In this document: positions 43,324-52,625 of the stretch, in pieces | How positions within the stretch are numbered: the stretch's first letter is position 1 | Layout: every line of letters starts with the position of its first letter | Assembly (NCBI RefSeq): GCF_009680455.1 | Contig: NZ_WKRD01000001.1 | Location: 248,001 to 312,000 of the forward strand | Origin: Lachnospira eligens | GTDB lineage: Bacteria; Bacillota; Clostridia; Lachnospirales; Lachnospiraceae | DNA length: 64,000 nucleotides | Reading direction: 5' to 3' | Translations under genes and position numbers: made by a program | The notes under the pieces: generated by a model | The model's database searches: none | What the model was told of the DNA's origin: nothing | The model's input: only the letters and a program-made list of their open reading frames with translations

Positions 43324-44244
43324 TTACTGTTCCTGTCCCGGATAATCCTTATAAGAAGAATCTAACTGTACCAGCTCATAAAAATTATCTATCTCCATAA
43401 TATCTGATTTCTCACAAGGTCTTACCTCTACCGCATATCTTTCCTTGCGAAGCACAAGTGGAATAAACTCCCAGAAATAATCATTGCCCTCCGGCTCTTC
43501 ATTATATACCTGTGCAAAGTCTTCTCTTAATCTTGCACTGTCTTCCTTTGTCCAGTAAGATATTCCATAATAATTAAAGCAATATGTATTACCCTTCTGA
43601 TAATCTGTTATATGTCCATTATCAAGCTTAAAACTCCAGTCATCAGTCTCCAACGAATAAGAGCCAAGGATATTGCTGCAGTACTGATACTTTGTGATAA
43701 TAGCCGGATTAGATATATACAGGTCCGCTTCACATAAATAGCACTGGTCAATATGTTCTAATGCTGCCATTGCTGATGATATATTATTGGTTTTATCATA
43801 TATATCGTTATCAATAAGATTGATAAATGGATACTTCTCCAGAATCTCATCAAATTTTTCTTTCTTATAACCCCTTACAAGAGTTATATCCTTAATTCCT
43901 ACAGAAACAAGTGCATCAAGTAATGTATCTATAATTCTTACTCCATTAACAGCAACCATTGGCTTTGGTCTGTCTAATGTAACAGGAACCATTCTTGAAC
44001 CAAATCCTGCTGCCATAATAACCGCTCTCTTTACCCGGTAAGGCTCAAGTGCCTCCAGACCTCTTTCAGTAATCTCCATCTGATCTTCACATCTTTTAAT
44101 AAGAGCTTCATTTTCTAACTCATCCAGAGCTTTAGATATAGCTGTTCCTGAAATCTTTAATGTATCTGAAAGAGTTCTCATCGGATACTCTTTCTTACCA
44201 TTCTTTTCAATATATGTAAGTACTTCAAACTGATAACGATTCAT
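43324..44244 (-). CDS. Winged helix-LicC cytidylyltransferase
   Basis: This 306-residue protein starts with a MarR-like winged helix (residues 1-70: MNRYQFEVLTYIEKNG, SGTAISKALDELENEALIKR) and continues as a LicC-type nucleotidyltransferase. The junction ERGLEALEPYRVKRAVIMAAG is nearly the same as in the LicC-LicA fusion, so the two are paralogues. Catalytic motifs are AAGFGSRMVPVTLDRPKP, KTNNISSAMAAL and the aspartate in CEADLYI. It has no kinase domain. AAGGAGG precedes the ATG. It may activate a second phospho-alcohol, or the helix may let it sense or regulate. It follows the permease gene by 9 bp. Confidence 0.87.
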   Translation of the reverse strand: MNRYQFEVLTYIEKNGKKEYPMRTLSDTLKISGTAISKALDELENEALIKRCEDQMEITERGLEALEPYRVKRAVIMAAGFGSRMVPVTLDRPKPMVAVNGVRIIDTLLDALVSVGIKDITLVRGYKKEKFDEILEKYPFINLIDNDIYDKTNNISSAMAALEHIDQCYLCEADLYISNPAIITKYQYCSNILGSYSLETDDWSFKLDNGHITDYQKGNTYCFNYYGISYWTKEDSARLREDFAQVYNEEPEGNDYFWEFIPLVLRKERYAVEVRPCEKSDIMEIDNFYELVQLDSSYKDYPGQEQ

Positions 44245-44253
44245 ATTTCCTCC

Positions 44254-45729
44254 TTACAGCACCATTGGAATTATGTAGATTCCAAGTGCAATGCATGTAA
44301 CAATTATTGTGCACACCTTCCATATAGTGTACTGTCTGTCCATTCTGGCTTTAGTCTGCTCATCCGGCTCTTCTATAACACCAATCTCTTCCTCGATTGT
44401 CGGCATAACACATTCTTTTCTGTGAGAATATGCAAAATAAAATATTACACATAATACTGTTATGATTCCTGATGTAATAAGTGCTGCCTTATCCGCAAAT
44501 ATTAACATGAAGCAATACACAACAATTGTAAATATACATCCAACAACTCCAAGAGGAGCCTTATAAGGTCTCTTCATATCAGGATATTTCTTCTTAAGCC
44601 CCATATATGAAAGACAGCCTATCATATAACATATAGCAAGTGATATAAGCGATACCGATGCTATGTAATTAATTGAACCTGTTGCAATAAGTATAAAATT
44701 GATAACACCAACCACAATTACAGCAACATATGGTGTCTTGAACTTCGGATGAATCTTTCCAAGAAATTTTGGTAATGCGCCATCTTCTGCCATTGTATAA
44801 ATGTATCTTGCAGGTGCAGCAATTCCCGGATTAATAGTAGATAAATCTCCACCAAATGCAATACCGATACATAAAAGTATAATAGGAAATCCAACAAGTC
44901 CGACTGCCTTAAGTCCTTCTGCATATGGAGCATCTGCCGCTGCAAGAATTCCATAAAACTCCTTAGGTACAAGACCTACAAGAAACCACTGGAATAATGC
45001 GTTAAGTGCAAATACCATAAATACCGAAATCTTTAATGCTCTTGGAAGTGTATACTGTGGATACTTAGTCTCAGCTCCCATAGATACACATGTCTCAAAT
45101 CCTGTATAGCACCACCATACAAGACCAAATATATACATCATCTCATTAAATGGAGGCAATGAGTTCATTGCTATTCCACCAAAATATTCAACATGAACCT
45201 TAGGTATCATATAAAGGAACCAGCACACTGAACAGCCCCAGAAGAAAAACATAAATGCTGTCTGTGCCTTACCTGACTGCTCAATACCTCTGAAATTAAG
45301 AATAAGGAAAACTGCAACAAGGATAATAGCTATAATTCTTGAATCAAGCTTAACGATGCTTATTCCAAGCTGTTCCATAAGAATCTTAAAATAATTGGCA
45401 AATGCAAGCGTCTCACCTGCACCAATAGCTACAACAGATACTATATAATGCCATCCTGCCATATTAGCCCATACTCTGTTAAGTCCTCTCTTGGCATAAT
45501 TATATGTTCCACCCGCACAAGGAAGTGCTGCAGACATCTCTCCATATATAAGACATGGCCATATAGATATAAGAAGTGCAACAAATGTAAACCCTATTAT
45601 CCATGAGCCTACACTTCCTATCTGTGCTGAACCACAGGTAAAAAGTCCTACACCTACAACGGTTCCAATTGTCATACTAATTGATTCTTTAAGCCCTAAA
45701 GCACGAACCAGCTGATTATTTTCATTCAT
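44254..45729 (-). CDS. APC superfamily amino acid/amine permease
   Basis: This is a 491-residue transporter with twelve hydrophobic helices. The APC signature GTVVGVGLFTCGSAQIG is at residues ~22-40, followed by MSAALPCAGGTYNYAKRGL. The helix-6 region WWCYTGFETCVSMGAE is typical. The C-terminal tail is hydrophilic with IEEEIGVIEEPDEQ between the last helices. It heads the lic-like unit, with an extended -10 promoter upstream. In this place it would take the role LicB plays in Haemophilus, importing choline or a related amine. GAGGGG precedes the ATG. Confidence 0.92.
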   Translation of the reverse strand: MNENNQLVRALGLKESISMTIGTVVGVGLFTCGSAQIGSVGSWIIGFTFVALLISIWPCLIYGEMSAALPCAGGTYNYAKRGLNRVWANMAGWHYIVSVVAIGAGETLAFANYFKILMEQLGISIVKLDSRIIAIILVAVFLILNFRGIEQSGKAQTAFMFFFWGCSVCWFLYMIPKVHVEYFGGIAMNSLPPFNEMMYIFGLVWWCYTGFETCVSMGAETKYPQYTLPRALKISVFMVFALNALFQWFLVGLVPKEFYGILAAADAPYAEGLKAVGLVGFPIILLCIGIAFGGDLSTINPGIAAPARYIYTMAEDGALPKFLGKIHPKFKTPYVAVIVVGVINFILIATGSINYIASVSLISLAICYMIGCLSYMGLKKKYPDMKRPYKAPLGVVGCIFTIVVYCFMLIFADKAALITSGIITVLCVIFYFAYSHRKECVMPTIEEEIGVIEEPDEQTKARMDRQYTIWKVCTIIVTCIALGIYIIPMVL

Positions 45730-45793
45730 AAATATCCCCTCTCACAGTTTATTCGTTCGGTCATATTTTTGTCCATCTGCGTGAACAGAATGG

Positions 45794-45802
45794 ATTATAG
45801 CA
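45794..45802 (-). promoter_or_regulatory. Extended -10 promoter for the lic-like unit
   Basis: On the minus strand TGCTATAAT (45794-45802) is a consensus extended -10. The -35 region is weak. It lies about 65 bp before the permease start and after the terminator of the assembly operon. Confidence 0.5.
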
Positions 45803-45833
45803 GATAATAAACTAAATTACCAGTATAAAAGTA

Positions 45834-45866
45834 AGCAGCTATAAACCTTCCATGGCTATAGCTGCT
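45834..45866 (-). terminator. Terminator of the long glycan-assembly operon
   Basis: On the minus strand AGCAGCTATA and TATAGCTGCT form a perfect 10-bp stem with a 13-base loop, followed by TACTTTTAT. It begins 10 bp past the stop of the sulfatase-fold gene. Confidence 0.7.
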
Positions 45867-45875
45867 GCTGCATCA

Positions 45876-47540
45876 TTAATTATTAATATTCTTCATCTGC
45901 TGCTCATCTTTAATTACAGATATCTGTGGATTTACAGCGTCCCCTTCTATTCTGAACACCGAATAATCTCTGTTTTTAAGATATTCATCTGCCGGGTACA
46001 TACCTTTTGACACATCCCATGGTGCTACATGATATCTTGACTGAGAAACACCAGCCATATCAAAAAGCGTATTTCCATAATTACTCTTCTGTCCAAGTGC
46101 TGCCTCGCCATAAGTAGCATACAGATTCTTAAATGTTACAGAATCTGAATTAACCTGCATTACATCATTATGAGTATCAGCCATTTTCACAAATACAGCA
46201 GGACGTTCATACAATCTATATCCGCCGTGGTCGGCTGTAATTATAACTGTGCTGTTATCATACACACCTTTATCCTTCATCTGCTGCATATATTCATTAA
46301 TATATCTGAACACACCCTGTATCTGCTTATCAAGAGAAGTCTCTGTTTCTCCCACATCTACACACTGTTCATTCATCTCATAAGGTGCATGTGCCCCTAC
46401 CATATGATACAGTGTAAATGTTTTATTTCCAGCATCAACTGTTATACCGCCATTATTATTAAAATCAGCATACAACTGTGAATCATCCAGTTCATATTGA
46501 ATAATATTGTTATTCTCTGGAGCCTGACATGCTGCAAAATCATCACCATAAAACCAGAAATACTGTTTTATAATCTGTGGAAATGCATAAAATGCCGACA
46601 TTTTATATATATTCTTAAAGAATTGAACTTTGTCTGATATTCTGTATTTCTGTCCACCTGCAGTATTGGCTACTGCCTCCTGATTAACTCCATTAAGATA
46701 CTCACTTGAAGTATACAACTTAACATCATATCCGTTATCTGACATATCCTGAATAAGAGTACCTTCTTCATATGCTTTCTTTCTGTAATCAGCCAGAGAA
46801 TGTGTTGTATCATACTGATAACCTGTAAGCATAAGTGGAACTCCTAGAGCTGTTGGTGCACCTCCGCCTATCATATTATCAAAATAAGTAAAATCCTTTA
46901 GCTCTTCACTGTATCTGTCAATAACATAATTCTGTGCATCATCATTATCAAGTGTATCAACAATGAATACCACCACATTGCCCTGCGAAGATAACGCAAA
47001 CTCATCATTCTTTGTAACTACATATGAATAATCAACAGTTCTCTTAGAAGCCACTATAAGCACTACAAGTGTAACAATCTGTATACTTGAAAGAAACAGG
47101 CTGCCCCACTTCATTATCTTTGTCATTATATCTTTCTTAAAGCATACAACAACTGCAGGAACAACTATAAGTACTATCCATACAACTGTACTTATTATTG
47201 CATTTACCCTAAACTGGCTCCACTGAATCTGCCTTCCATTAAGGACACCAAAATCCGGATTAAGAAAATTCCCCTGCACATAAGCAGCTAATGCACCGCC
47301 AAATATGACCGCTGCGTATATGTTACATATCTTCTTTGGCACAATCAGACCTATCAGTATAACAACTGCTGCCGTAATTAACGATGCTGCTATAAGAAGC
47401 GGTATAAGTGCCGTGAAACCTACTGCAAATTCATCAAGATTACCAAGAAATAATGATGCCGGCATAAATATACAGAATGTTACAATAAGAAATATCAATT
47501 GAGGATAAATCGTTATTAATTTATCTTTTATCTTCTTCAT
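45876..47540 (-). CDS. Membrane alkaline phosphatase-superfamily transferase (sulfatase/LtaS-like)
   Basis: This 554-residue protein has four to five N-terminal membrane helices (residues ~10-165) and an extracellular sulfatase-fold domain. Metal and active-site residues can be placed: VFIVDTLDND (D195), GGAPTALGVP with Thr230 as likely nucleophile, YHMVGAHAPY (H384), and ITADHGGYR (D437, H438). Threonine in place of Cys/Ser matches phosphoglycerol and phosphoethanolamine transferases rather than true sulfatases. It ends the assembly operon before a terminator. It may add a phospho-alcohol from a lipid donor to the polymer. The exact donor is not known. Confidence 0.8.
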   Translation of the reverse strand: MKKIKDKLITIYPQLIFLIVTFCIFMPASLFLGNLDEFAVGFTALIPLLIAASLITAAVVILIGLIVPKKICNIYAAVIFGGALAAYVQGNFLNPDFGVLNGRQIQWSQFRVNAIISTVVWIVLIVVPAVVVCFKKDIMTKIMKWGSLFLSSIQIVTLVVLIVASKRTVDYSYVVTKNDEFALSSQGNVVVFIVDTLDNDDAQNYVIDRYSEELKDFTYFDNMIGGGAPTALGVPLMLTGYQYDTTHSLADYRKKAYEEGTLIQDMSDNGYDVKLYTSSEYLNGVNQEAVANTAGGQKYRISDKVQFFKNIYKMSAFYAFPQIIKQYFWFYGDDFAACQAPENNNIIQYELDDSQLYADFNNNGGITVDAGNKTFTLYHMVGAHAPYEMNEQCVDVGETETSLDKQIQGVFRYINEYMQQMKDKGVYDNSTVIITADHGGYRLYERPAVFVKMADTHNDVMQVNSDSVTFKNLYATYGEAALGQKSNYGNTLFDMAGVSQSRYHVAPWDVSKGMYPADEYLKNRDYSVFRIEGDAVNPQISVIKDEQQMKNINN

Positions 47541-47593
47541 AGTAATCTCCCTGTTAGTTAGCTGCCGCTTTCAATGAAATTTTTCTTACATTA

Positions 47594-49360
47594 TTAAAAA
47601 CATGTAGCCCACATATTATTCATAAAGAAGTATGACATTATACTCACTGCTGCTACTGCCATAGCATTTTTATTAATTTTTGTTGTCACACCATCGACAC
47701 CTATAAAATATGCCATTGGGAATAACAACGGAAGCAGATAGCGTGGCTGGCATCCCGCAATATAGTCTGCACCAACTGCTGTGAATGATATATATAATGC
47801 TGTCGCTACCAGTACTACACATACGGCCGCACTAAAGAAATATGAAGCTCTTACATATGGCATTCTTACTTTCTCTTCACCTCTGTCTATGTACATTAAC
47901 GCTGCAATAAGCATTAATGTAATTGCAGTACCAATTCCATATCCCATATATGCCATAGAACTAATAAATTCTGAAGCATAATCAAGGTTAAGATAATCTT
48001 TCAGAAAATTTAATAATGTACCTGAATACTCTATAGGATTTGAAAGTATATACTTTATCTGTTCAGTTGAATTAACATCTGATCCACCTCTTGAGTCTCC
48101 TGTTCCTGGAGAATTAATTAACATCGGCAGAAGGAATGTCATCATAAGGAATATTGCCACACCTACAATAATAGAATAATATATCCTTCTTTGCTTTTTA
48201 TCCTTAAATTTATCAACAGGCATAAATAAAAGAACAAACATTATAACAAAATATATTGCTTTGGGAGCTATTCCAAGTAAAAAGCATATATTCATCATTA
48301 TAATATTTCTATATTCTAATTTTTTATCTCTATTCTGAAGTTCCGAAATAAAGAATGAATATCCTAATGTTGTAAATCCAATAACCCAAAAGTCATATGA
48401 CATTGAAGATGCCATAAACATTGTTGTTGTGGATAATCCAATAACAGCCAAAAGTACTTTACCATTTTTTAGTTTTTTTATTGCGAAATACATTAATAAA
48501 ACATATGTACAAAGTATCACCATTTTGGATAGCAAAAATGTATGGAAGAACGATAATCTGAGCGCTTTTCCCATAATTATTCCAATTGCAGCAGGGGTAT
48601 AAGCAACAAACTCCTTTCCCACTTCACTTCCAAATCTGTTATCTGTACGTTTCTGTTCATACTGATATTCAACATTATCAAGAATTGCCTTAAACTCTTC
48701 CTGTGTTAAATCTCCTTGTGTATACATATATGCAGCGGGCTGAGAATCATAGAATAAACCTTCCGCATTAAACTTAGTATTATCAAAAACATCCGCGAGA
48801 GAAACACTTCTTAAATAATGTGTCTCATCATCCCATGTCACAAGTAAATGTCTTGGTGAAACCATTATATATGTGAGTCCCATTATTAATGCTGCTGCTG
48901 CAAATAATACTTCTACACGTTTATATGCTATCTTGCCACATAATACAATTGCAAAAATAAGTATTCCCGTTCCAACGAAAAAATACATCCTCAAGTTAGA
49001 ATATCCATCATAAATTCTACTGAAGATAATTTTCTCCAATAAAACGGCGGCTGCTATTATAATAGCGAATATGCAAGTAAATAAAAGTGTCTTCTTCCAA
49101 TGAGCAGCAAGATACTTTATCTGATTTATCTTATTAGCTATGAAAGTATCTATATAATCAGATGCAGCTTTTATATAAGTCAGCAATAATGGTATACATA
49201 TAACACCAAATATGCTTATTACACCAACAAACAATTTATTTTTCCATGTACTGAATTCTGACCAGTACATAGCTCTGTTAAATAAAAATACCAGTATCAG
49301 CATTATTATAAAAGTTACTATAAGTTTTTTTCTTTTGTTAATCATTTTAACTTCTGACAT
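47594..49360 (-). CDS. DUF2142 family polytopic membrane protein
   Basis: This membrane protein of about 588 residues has roughly twelve helices. An extracytoplasmic loop near residues 185-260 contains TWDDETHYLRSVSLAD, the acidic motif placed after the first helices that resembles GT-C glycosyltransferases. The block GKEFVAYTPAAIGIIMGKAL and the MSYDFWVIG helix are typical of DUF2142. The ATG at 49360 (MSEVKMINK) follows GGAGG; an upstream TTG is less likely. Its partners DUF2304 and GT2 are directly upstream, which suggests it uses a polyprenyl-phosphate sugar to modify the glycan outside the cell. Confidence 0.83.
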   Translation of the reverse strand: MSEVKMINKRKKLIVTFIIMLILVFLFNRAMYWSEFSTWKNKLFVGVISIFGVICIPLLLTYIKAASDYIDTFIANKINQIKYLAAHWKKTLLFTCIFAIIIAAAVLLEKIIFSRIYDGYSNLRMYFFVGTGILIFAIVLCGKIAYKRVEVLFAAAALIMGLTYIMVSPRHLLVTWDDETHYLRSVSLADVFDNTKFNAEGLFYDSQPAAYMYTQGDLTQEEFKAILDNVEYQYEQKRTDNRFGSEVGKEFVAYTPAAIGIIMGKALRLSFFHTFLLSKMVILCTYVLLMYFAIKKLKNGKVLLAVIGLSTTTMFMASSMSYDFWVIGFTTLGYSFFISELQNRDKKLEYRNIIMMNICFLLGIAPKAIYFVIMFVLLFMPVDKFKDKKQRRIYYSIIVGVAIFLMMTFLLPMLINSPGTGDSRGGSDVNSTEQIKYILSNPIEYSGTLLNFLKDYLNLDYASEFISSMAYMGYGIGTAITLMLIAALMYIDRGEEKVRMPYVRASYFFSAAVCVVLVATALYISFTAVGADYIAGCQPRYLLPLLFPMAYFIGVDGVTTKINKNAMAVAAVSIMSYFFMNNMWATCF

Positions 49361-49381
49361 TATATCCTCCAAATAATACCA

Positions 49382-49750
49382 TTAAACTTCCTTTGTTATT
49401 TCACCCGATTCCTTCTTATCATTAGCATAACTATTCAATGCAATCTCCTGTACCATCTTTCTTACTCTTTCCGAGTTTCTTGAAAGCGACATTGTAAGCG
49501 AGAATATAACAAGTATAATAAAGACAAACCCTAAAAAGAACAACATATTAATCTCATTATATATTCCCAGTGCCTTTGATATAACATTAAGAAGATTAGG
49601 TATTAATGTAATTATTAATATTCCAACCTCCAGAAAAAGCCATGAAAGTGCATATTTTAATTCCAGTTTGTTCTTCTTGATAAGACCTAATATCTTTAAC
49701 AGTCCTAATATAAGAACAACAATTATAACGCATTTAATTCTTATACTCAT
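49382..49750 (-). CDS. DUF2304 small membrane protein
   Basis: This is a 122-residue protein with three membrane helices, with a linker between the first and second reading KKNKLELKYALSWLFLEVG, and a basic cytoplasmic tail (SLSRNSERVRKMVQEIAL). The pattern LKYALSWLFLEVGIL is the DUF2304 signature. It overlaps the GT2 gene by 4 bp (ATGA). DUF2304 proteins regularly accompany GT2 polyprenol-phosphate glycosyltransferases and probably anchor them to the membrane. Confidence 0.88.
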   Translation of the reverse strand: MSIRIKCVIIVVLILGLLKILGLIKKNKLELKYALSWLFLEVGILIITLIPNLLNVISKALGIYNEINMLFFLGFVFIILVIFSLTMSLSRNSERVRKMVQEIALNSYANDKKESGEITKEV

Positions 49751-50448
49751 CTATGCTTATCTCCTCTGAAATTCTCAAACAATATTGCCAGTGTAACCTT
49801 AACCATATAATATACTGATTTCTTAAGTGTTATTGATGAGCTTCCGCCCTGTCTTTCTCTCATGACAACTGGAATCTCAGCCACCTTGAAACCTTTCTTT
49901 AATATTGCCACAACTGTTTCCGGCTCTGGATAATCCTTAGGATACTTCTTGGCAAACTGTACTATTGTACGTCTTCCTATAAGTCTTAATCCTGATGTAG
50001 GGTCTGTTATCTTCTGACCTGTACATAACTTTATCAAGCCAGTGAAATAGTTAATTCCAATTCGTCTTGCCTTAGATGACTGGAATCCCTGTTTTTCTAT
50101 GAATCTTGAACCTATAACCATATCAAGGTCATTCTTTTCAAGATAATCAGCCATCTCTCCAAGGAATTTCGCATCATGCTGTCCATCACCATCTACCTGT
50201 ACAGCAATATCATATCCATATCTTTCTGCATACAGATATCCTGTCTGAACAGCTCCGCCTATTCCCAGATTAACTGGCAGATTAACAATATTAAATCCAT
50301 TATCTTCACATATCTGTCGTGTATTATCAGTTGAGCAGTCGTTGATAACTACATAATCAAATGATGGTGCATTCTCTATAATATCTCTGACTGTCTTCTC
50401 TATACTTTCGCTCTCGTTATATGCTGGAATTATTATAAGTTTTTTCAT
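49747..50448 (-). CDS. GT2 glycosyltransferase, polyprenol-phosphate type, DUF2304 partner
   Basis: This is a soluble GT-A enzyme of about 233 residues. Motifs: KLIIIPAYNESESIEKTV, VVINDCSTDNT, GIGGAVQTGYLYA, the metal motif QVDGDGQHDAKF near residue 92, and KITDPTSGLRLIGRR. It is most similar to dolichol-phosphate mannose synthase-like enzymes. The ATG at 50448 (MKKLIII) follows GGAGAAA; the longer start at 50469 has none. It overlaps the DUF2304 gene. Together with DUF2304 and DUF2142 it would make and use a lipid-linked sugar donor outside the membrane. Confidence 0.9.
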   Translation of the reverse strand: MKKLIIIPAYNESESIEKTVRDIIENAPSFDYVVINDCSTDNTRQICEDNGFNIVNLPVNLGIGGAVQTGYLYAERYGYDIAVQVDGDGQHDAKFLGEMADYLEKNDLDMVIGSRFIEKQGFQSSKARRIGINYFTGLIKLCTGQKITDPTSGLRLIGRRTIVQFAKKYPKDYPEPETVVAILKKGFKVAEIPVVMRERQGGSSSITLKKSVYYMVKVTLAILFENFRGDKHR

Positions 50449-50472
50449 ATTTTCTCCATAATTGTCCATGCT

Positions 50473-51357
50473 TTAAATATCAATATCTTTCAGTTCCTCA
50501 TCAAATGGTCCGAACTCCAGAACCTCAGGTACATGATTCTTTCTGCTCTCTACTGGTGGCATCTTCATATAATCGCCAAACATTCTCTTAAGAAATACAT
50601 CATTATTCTTAGGGACTTTAACCATTATATCTTCAAATGGCTTTTCAACCAATGGGAACAGGTCATCTAACTTTATAGCCTGCTTTAAAGGATCCATCTC
50701 ACCAAAGAAACATGCAACCCATCTTGTCTTCTCATTGTTATACTTAAGTGCGCTCTTCATATAACGTCTGTTGATGAATTTTCTTGAGAAATGTGTCCAT
50801 GTAAGTAATCTGTTCATTACTATACACATTGCACTTACAACTTTTCTCTTCCATCCATGCATGAAAAGCACAGGTTTCTTGAATTCTCTTAATATTCTTA
50901 ACTTGCTCCAGAAGAATACTGATGATCTCTGTCTTCTTCTCTTCTTGGCATCATCAGGAACATTATCATAAGGATAAAGCGCAATATCAATTCCCATAGG
51001 AACATTAGCATCCTTGAATACATATGGTATATTCTTAGTTCCAATTCTTGCTATCTCTGCATTATAGAAAGGAAATGTTTCCTGTGAATCTATATCAAGA
51101 ACTACATACTTATCTGTATATTTCTCTCTATATATCTTCAGAACCTTCTCATAATCATCTCTGAGCATTCCGATATCTATATCATCATCCCATGGAATAA
51201 ATCCTTTATGTCTCTCAACTCCGATTGCACATCCTGCAAACAGGAAATATGAAAGTCCGTTCTCATCACATATTTTAATAAAATCTTTAAACACCTCTAA
51301 TTCTGCAAGCTGTAACTTTCTCAAAACCTTTGGATCATACTGTTCATTCTGGCTCAT
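50473..51357 (-). CDS. LicD family phosphotransferase (copy 1)
   Basis: This 294-residue protein has the LicD fold that transfers phosphocholine (or a similar phospho-alcohol) from a CDP donor to a surface glycan. The core is CDENGLSYFLFAGCAIGVER, followed by HKGFIPWDDDIDIGMLRDDY (about residues 53-72), with the three aspartates that bind metal. A second landmark, MFGDYMKMPPVESRKNH, is near the C-terminus. It overlaps the flippase gene by 4 bp. CDP-choline could come from the LicC-LicA fusion at 40-41.7 kb. A paralogue flanks the flippase on the other side. Confidence 0.92.
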   Translation of the reverse strand: MSQNEQYDPKVLRKLQLAELEVFKDFIKICDENGLSYFLFAGCAIGVERHKGFIPWDDDIDIGMLRDDYEKVLKIYREKYTDKYVVLDIDSQETFPFYNAEIARIGTKNIPYVFKDANVPMGIDIALYPYDNVPDDAKKRRRQRSSVFFWSKLRILREFKKPVLFMHGWKRKVVSAMCIVMNRLLTWTHFSRKFINRRYMKSALKYNNEKTRWVACFFGEMDPLKQAIKLDDLFPLVEKPFEDIMVKVPKNNDVFLKRMFGDYMKMPPVESRKNHVPEVLEFGPFDEELKDIDI

Positions 51358-52616
51358 TGTCTTTTTCTATCCTTTCTAATCTGGTATAAGATATATCCCA
51401 TCAATAATACGCCTAATAACACAACAAGTATCAGATAGCCGAGTGCAGCTCCGTTAAGACCAAGTCTGCCTGTAATCGGATCCATAATAATCAGCGCAAC
51501 TCCGCATACAATAAGATACAGAATAGTCATGTATTTCTGCTTACGCATTATGGCAAGTACATAATAGAATATTATATTGACCGCATTAACGCCTCCACAT
51601 AACAGAAGCAGAAGCAGTGTCATCTTGTAATCCTTAAGATTAACACCATAAAGCCATGACAGAACCGGTATTCCCAGTATATATGCCCCGACCTCACATA
51701 TAAGTGTAAATCCTGCTATTATAGCAAACATCCTGAATATTATGTGCCAGAAATTCTTATACTTCTTCTCATAATAATTAACAGCCATTGATGTCTGCAT
51801 CGGCTTAAATATTATACCACTAAACAGATTAATTACCATATTAGGCATGAATACCGCCGTATAATACAGCTGTGCTGCATCACCTAACATTCTGTCAACA
51901 GATAATTTCGATGAATTGATAATATAGTTACTTAAAAATGTGCTTATAGCAAGAGGCAGACACACTTTAAAAAGTACGAAAACTCTTCTGTAATCCCTGA
52001 CAATACATATCTTAACCCTGCCTGCTGCAACAGATGCATCAAGACACAGAATTATAAGCAATGCAACTACATTCATACATATCAGAGAGAATATCAGATT
52101 TCTTGTTATAATTACTGTTACAACAAGAACCAGTATACTGAAGAATATCCTGTAAAACTCTGATTTACCGGACATATCTATTCTTTCCTCTTTCTGGAAT
52201 TCACCTTCAAATGTATCAGCTACCGAATCAAGTATCTTATAGATACATACAAGCAATATAACAGTAACTTTCTCCGGACTGTAGCCGTTAAATACAACGT
52301 ATACTATGCTTGCCAGAAATGTTATAAGACACATCATAAGTCTTAAAGTGAAATAATATCCAAAAGGATACTCATTCTTAACATCAGTAACCTGATATGT
52401 TCTTATTTCGAAATAGGCTATTGTAACAAGCCACTGTGCAATTGAAAGACCAATCGAGAACATTCCCGCTTTAGCCTCACCTAAGAAACGGCTTATAACA
52501 ATTGTCATAACAAGCGTGGCAAGTGCGAAACATGCTGTTCCCATTGTAAACCAGATATATTTGTACTTATCTTCTGGTGTCTTATCCACACCCATTATTC
52601 TTGAAATAATATTCAT
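51354..52616 (-). CDS. Wzx-like oligosaccharide flippase
   Basis: This is a 420-residue membrane protein of the MATE/MVF-type polysaccharide transporter family, with 11-12 hydrophobic helices. It opens with a soluble stretch (MNIISRIMGVDKTPEDKYKY) and contains SRFLGEAKAGMFSIGLSIAQW in the first two helices, typical of O-antigen and teichuronic-type flippases. Basic loops such as QKEERIDMSGKSEFYRI are cytoplasmic. It lies between the two LicD genes, overlapping one by 4 bp. It would flip an undecaprenyl-linked unit after or before LicD decoration. No Wzy polymerase is recognisable in the window. Confidence 0.87.
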   Translation of the reverse strand: MNIISRIMGVDKTPEDKYKYIWFTMGTACFALATLVMTIVISRFLGEAKAGMFSIGLSIAQWLVTIAYFEIRTYQVTDVKNEYPFGYYFTLRLMMCLITFLASIVYVVFNGYSPEKVTVILLVCIYKILDSVADTFEGEFQKEERIDMSGKSEFYRIFFSILVLVVTVIITRNLIFSLICMNVVALLIILCLDASVAAGRVKICIVRDYRRVFVLFKVCLPLAISTFLSNYIINSSKLSVDRMLGDAAQLYYTAVFMPNMVINLFSGIIFKPMQTSMAVNYYEKKYKNFWHIIFRMFAIIAGFTLICEVGAYILGIPVLSWLYGVNLKDYKMTLLLLLLCGGVNAVNIIFYYVLAIMRKQKYMTILYLIVCGVALIIMDPITGRLGLNGAALGYLILVVLLGVLLMGYILYQIRKDRKRQ

Positions 52617-52625
52617 ATATACCTC

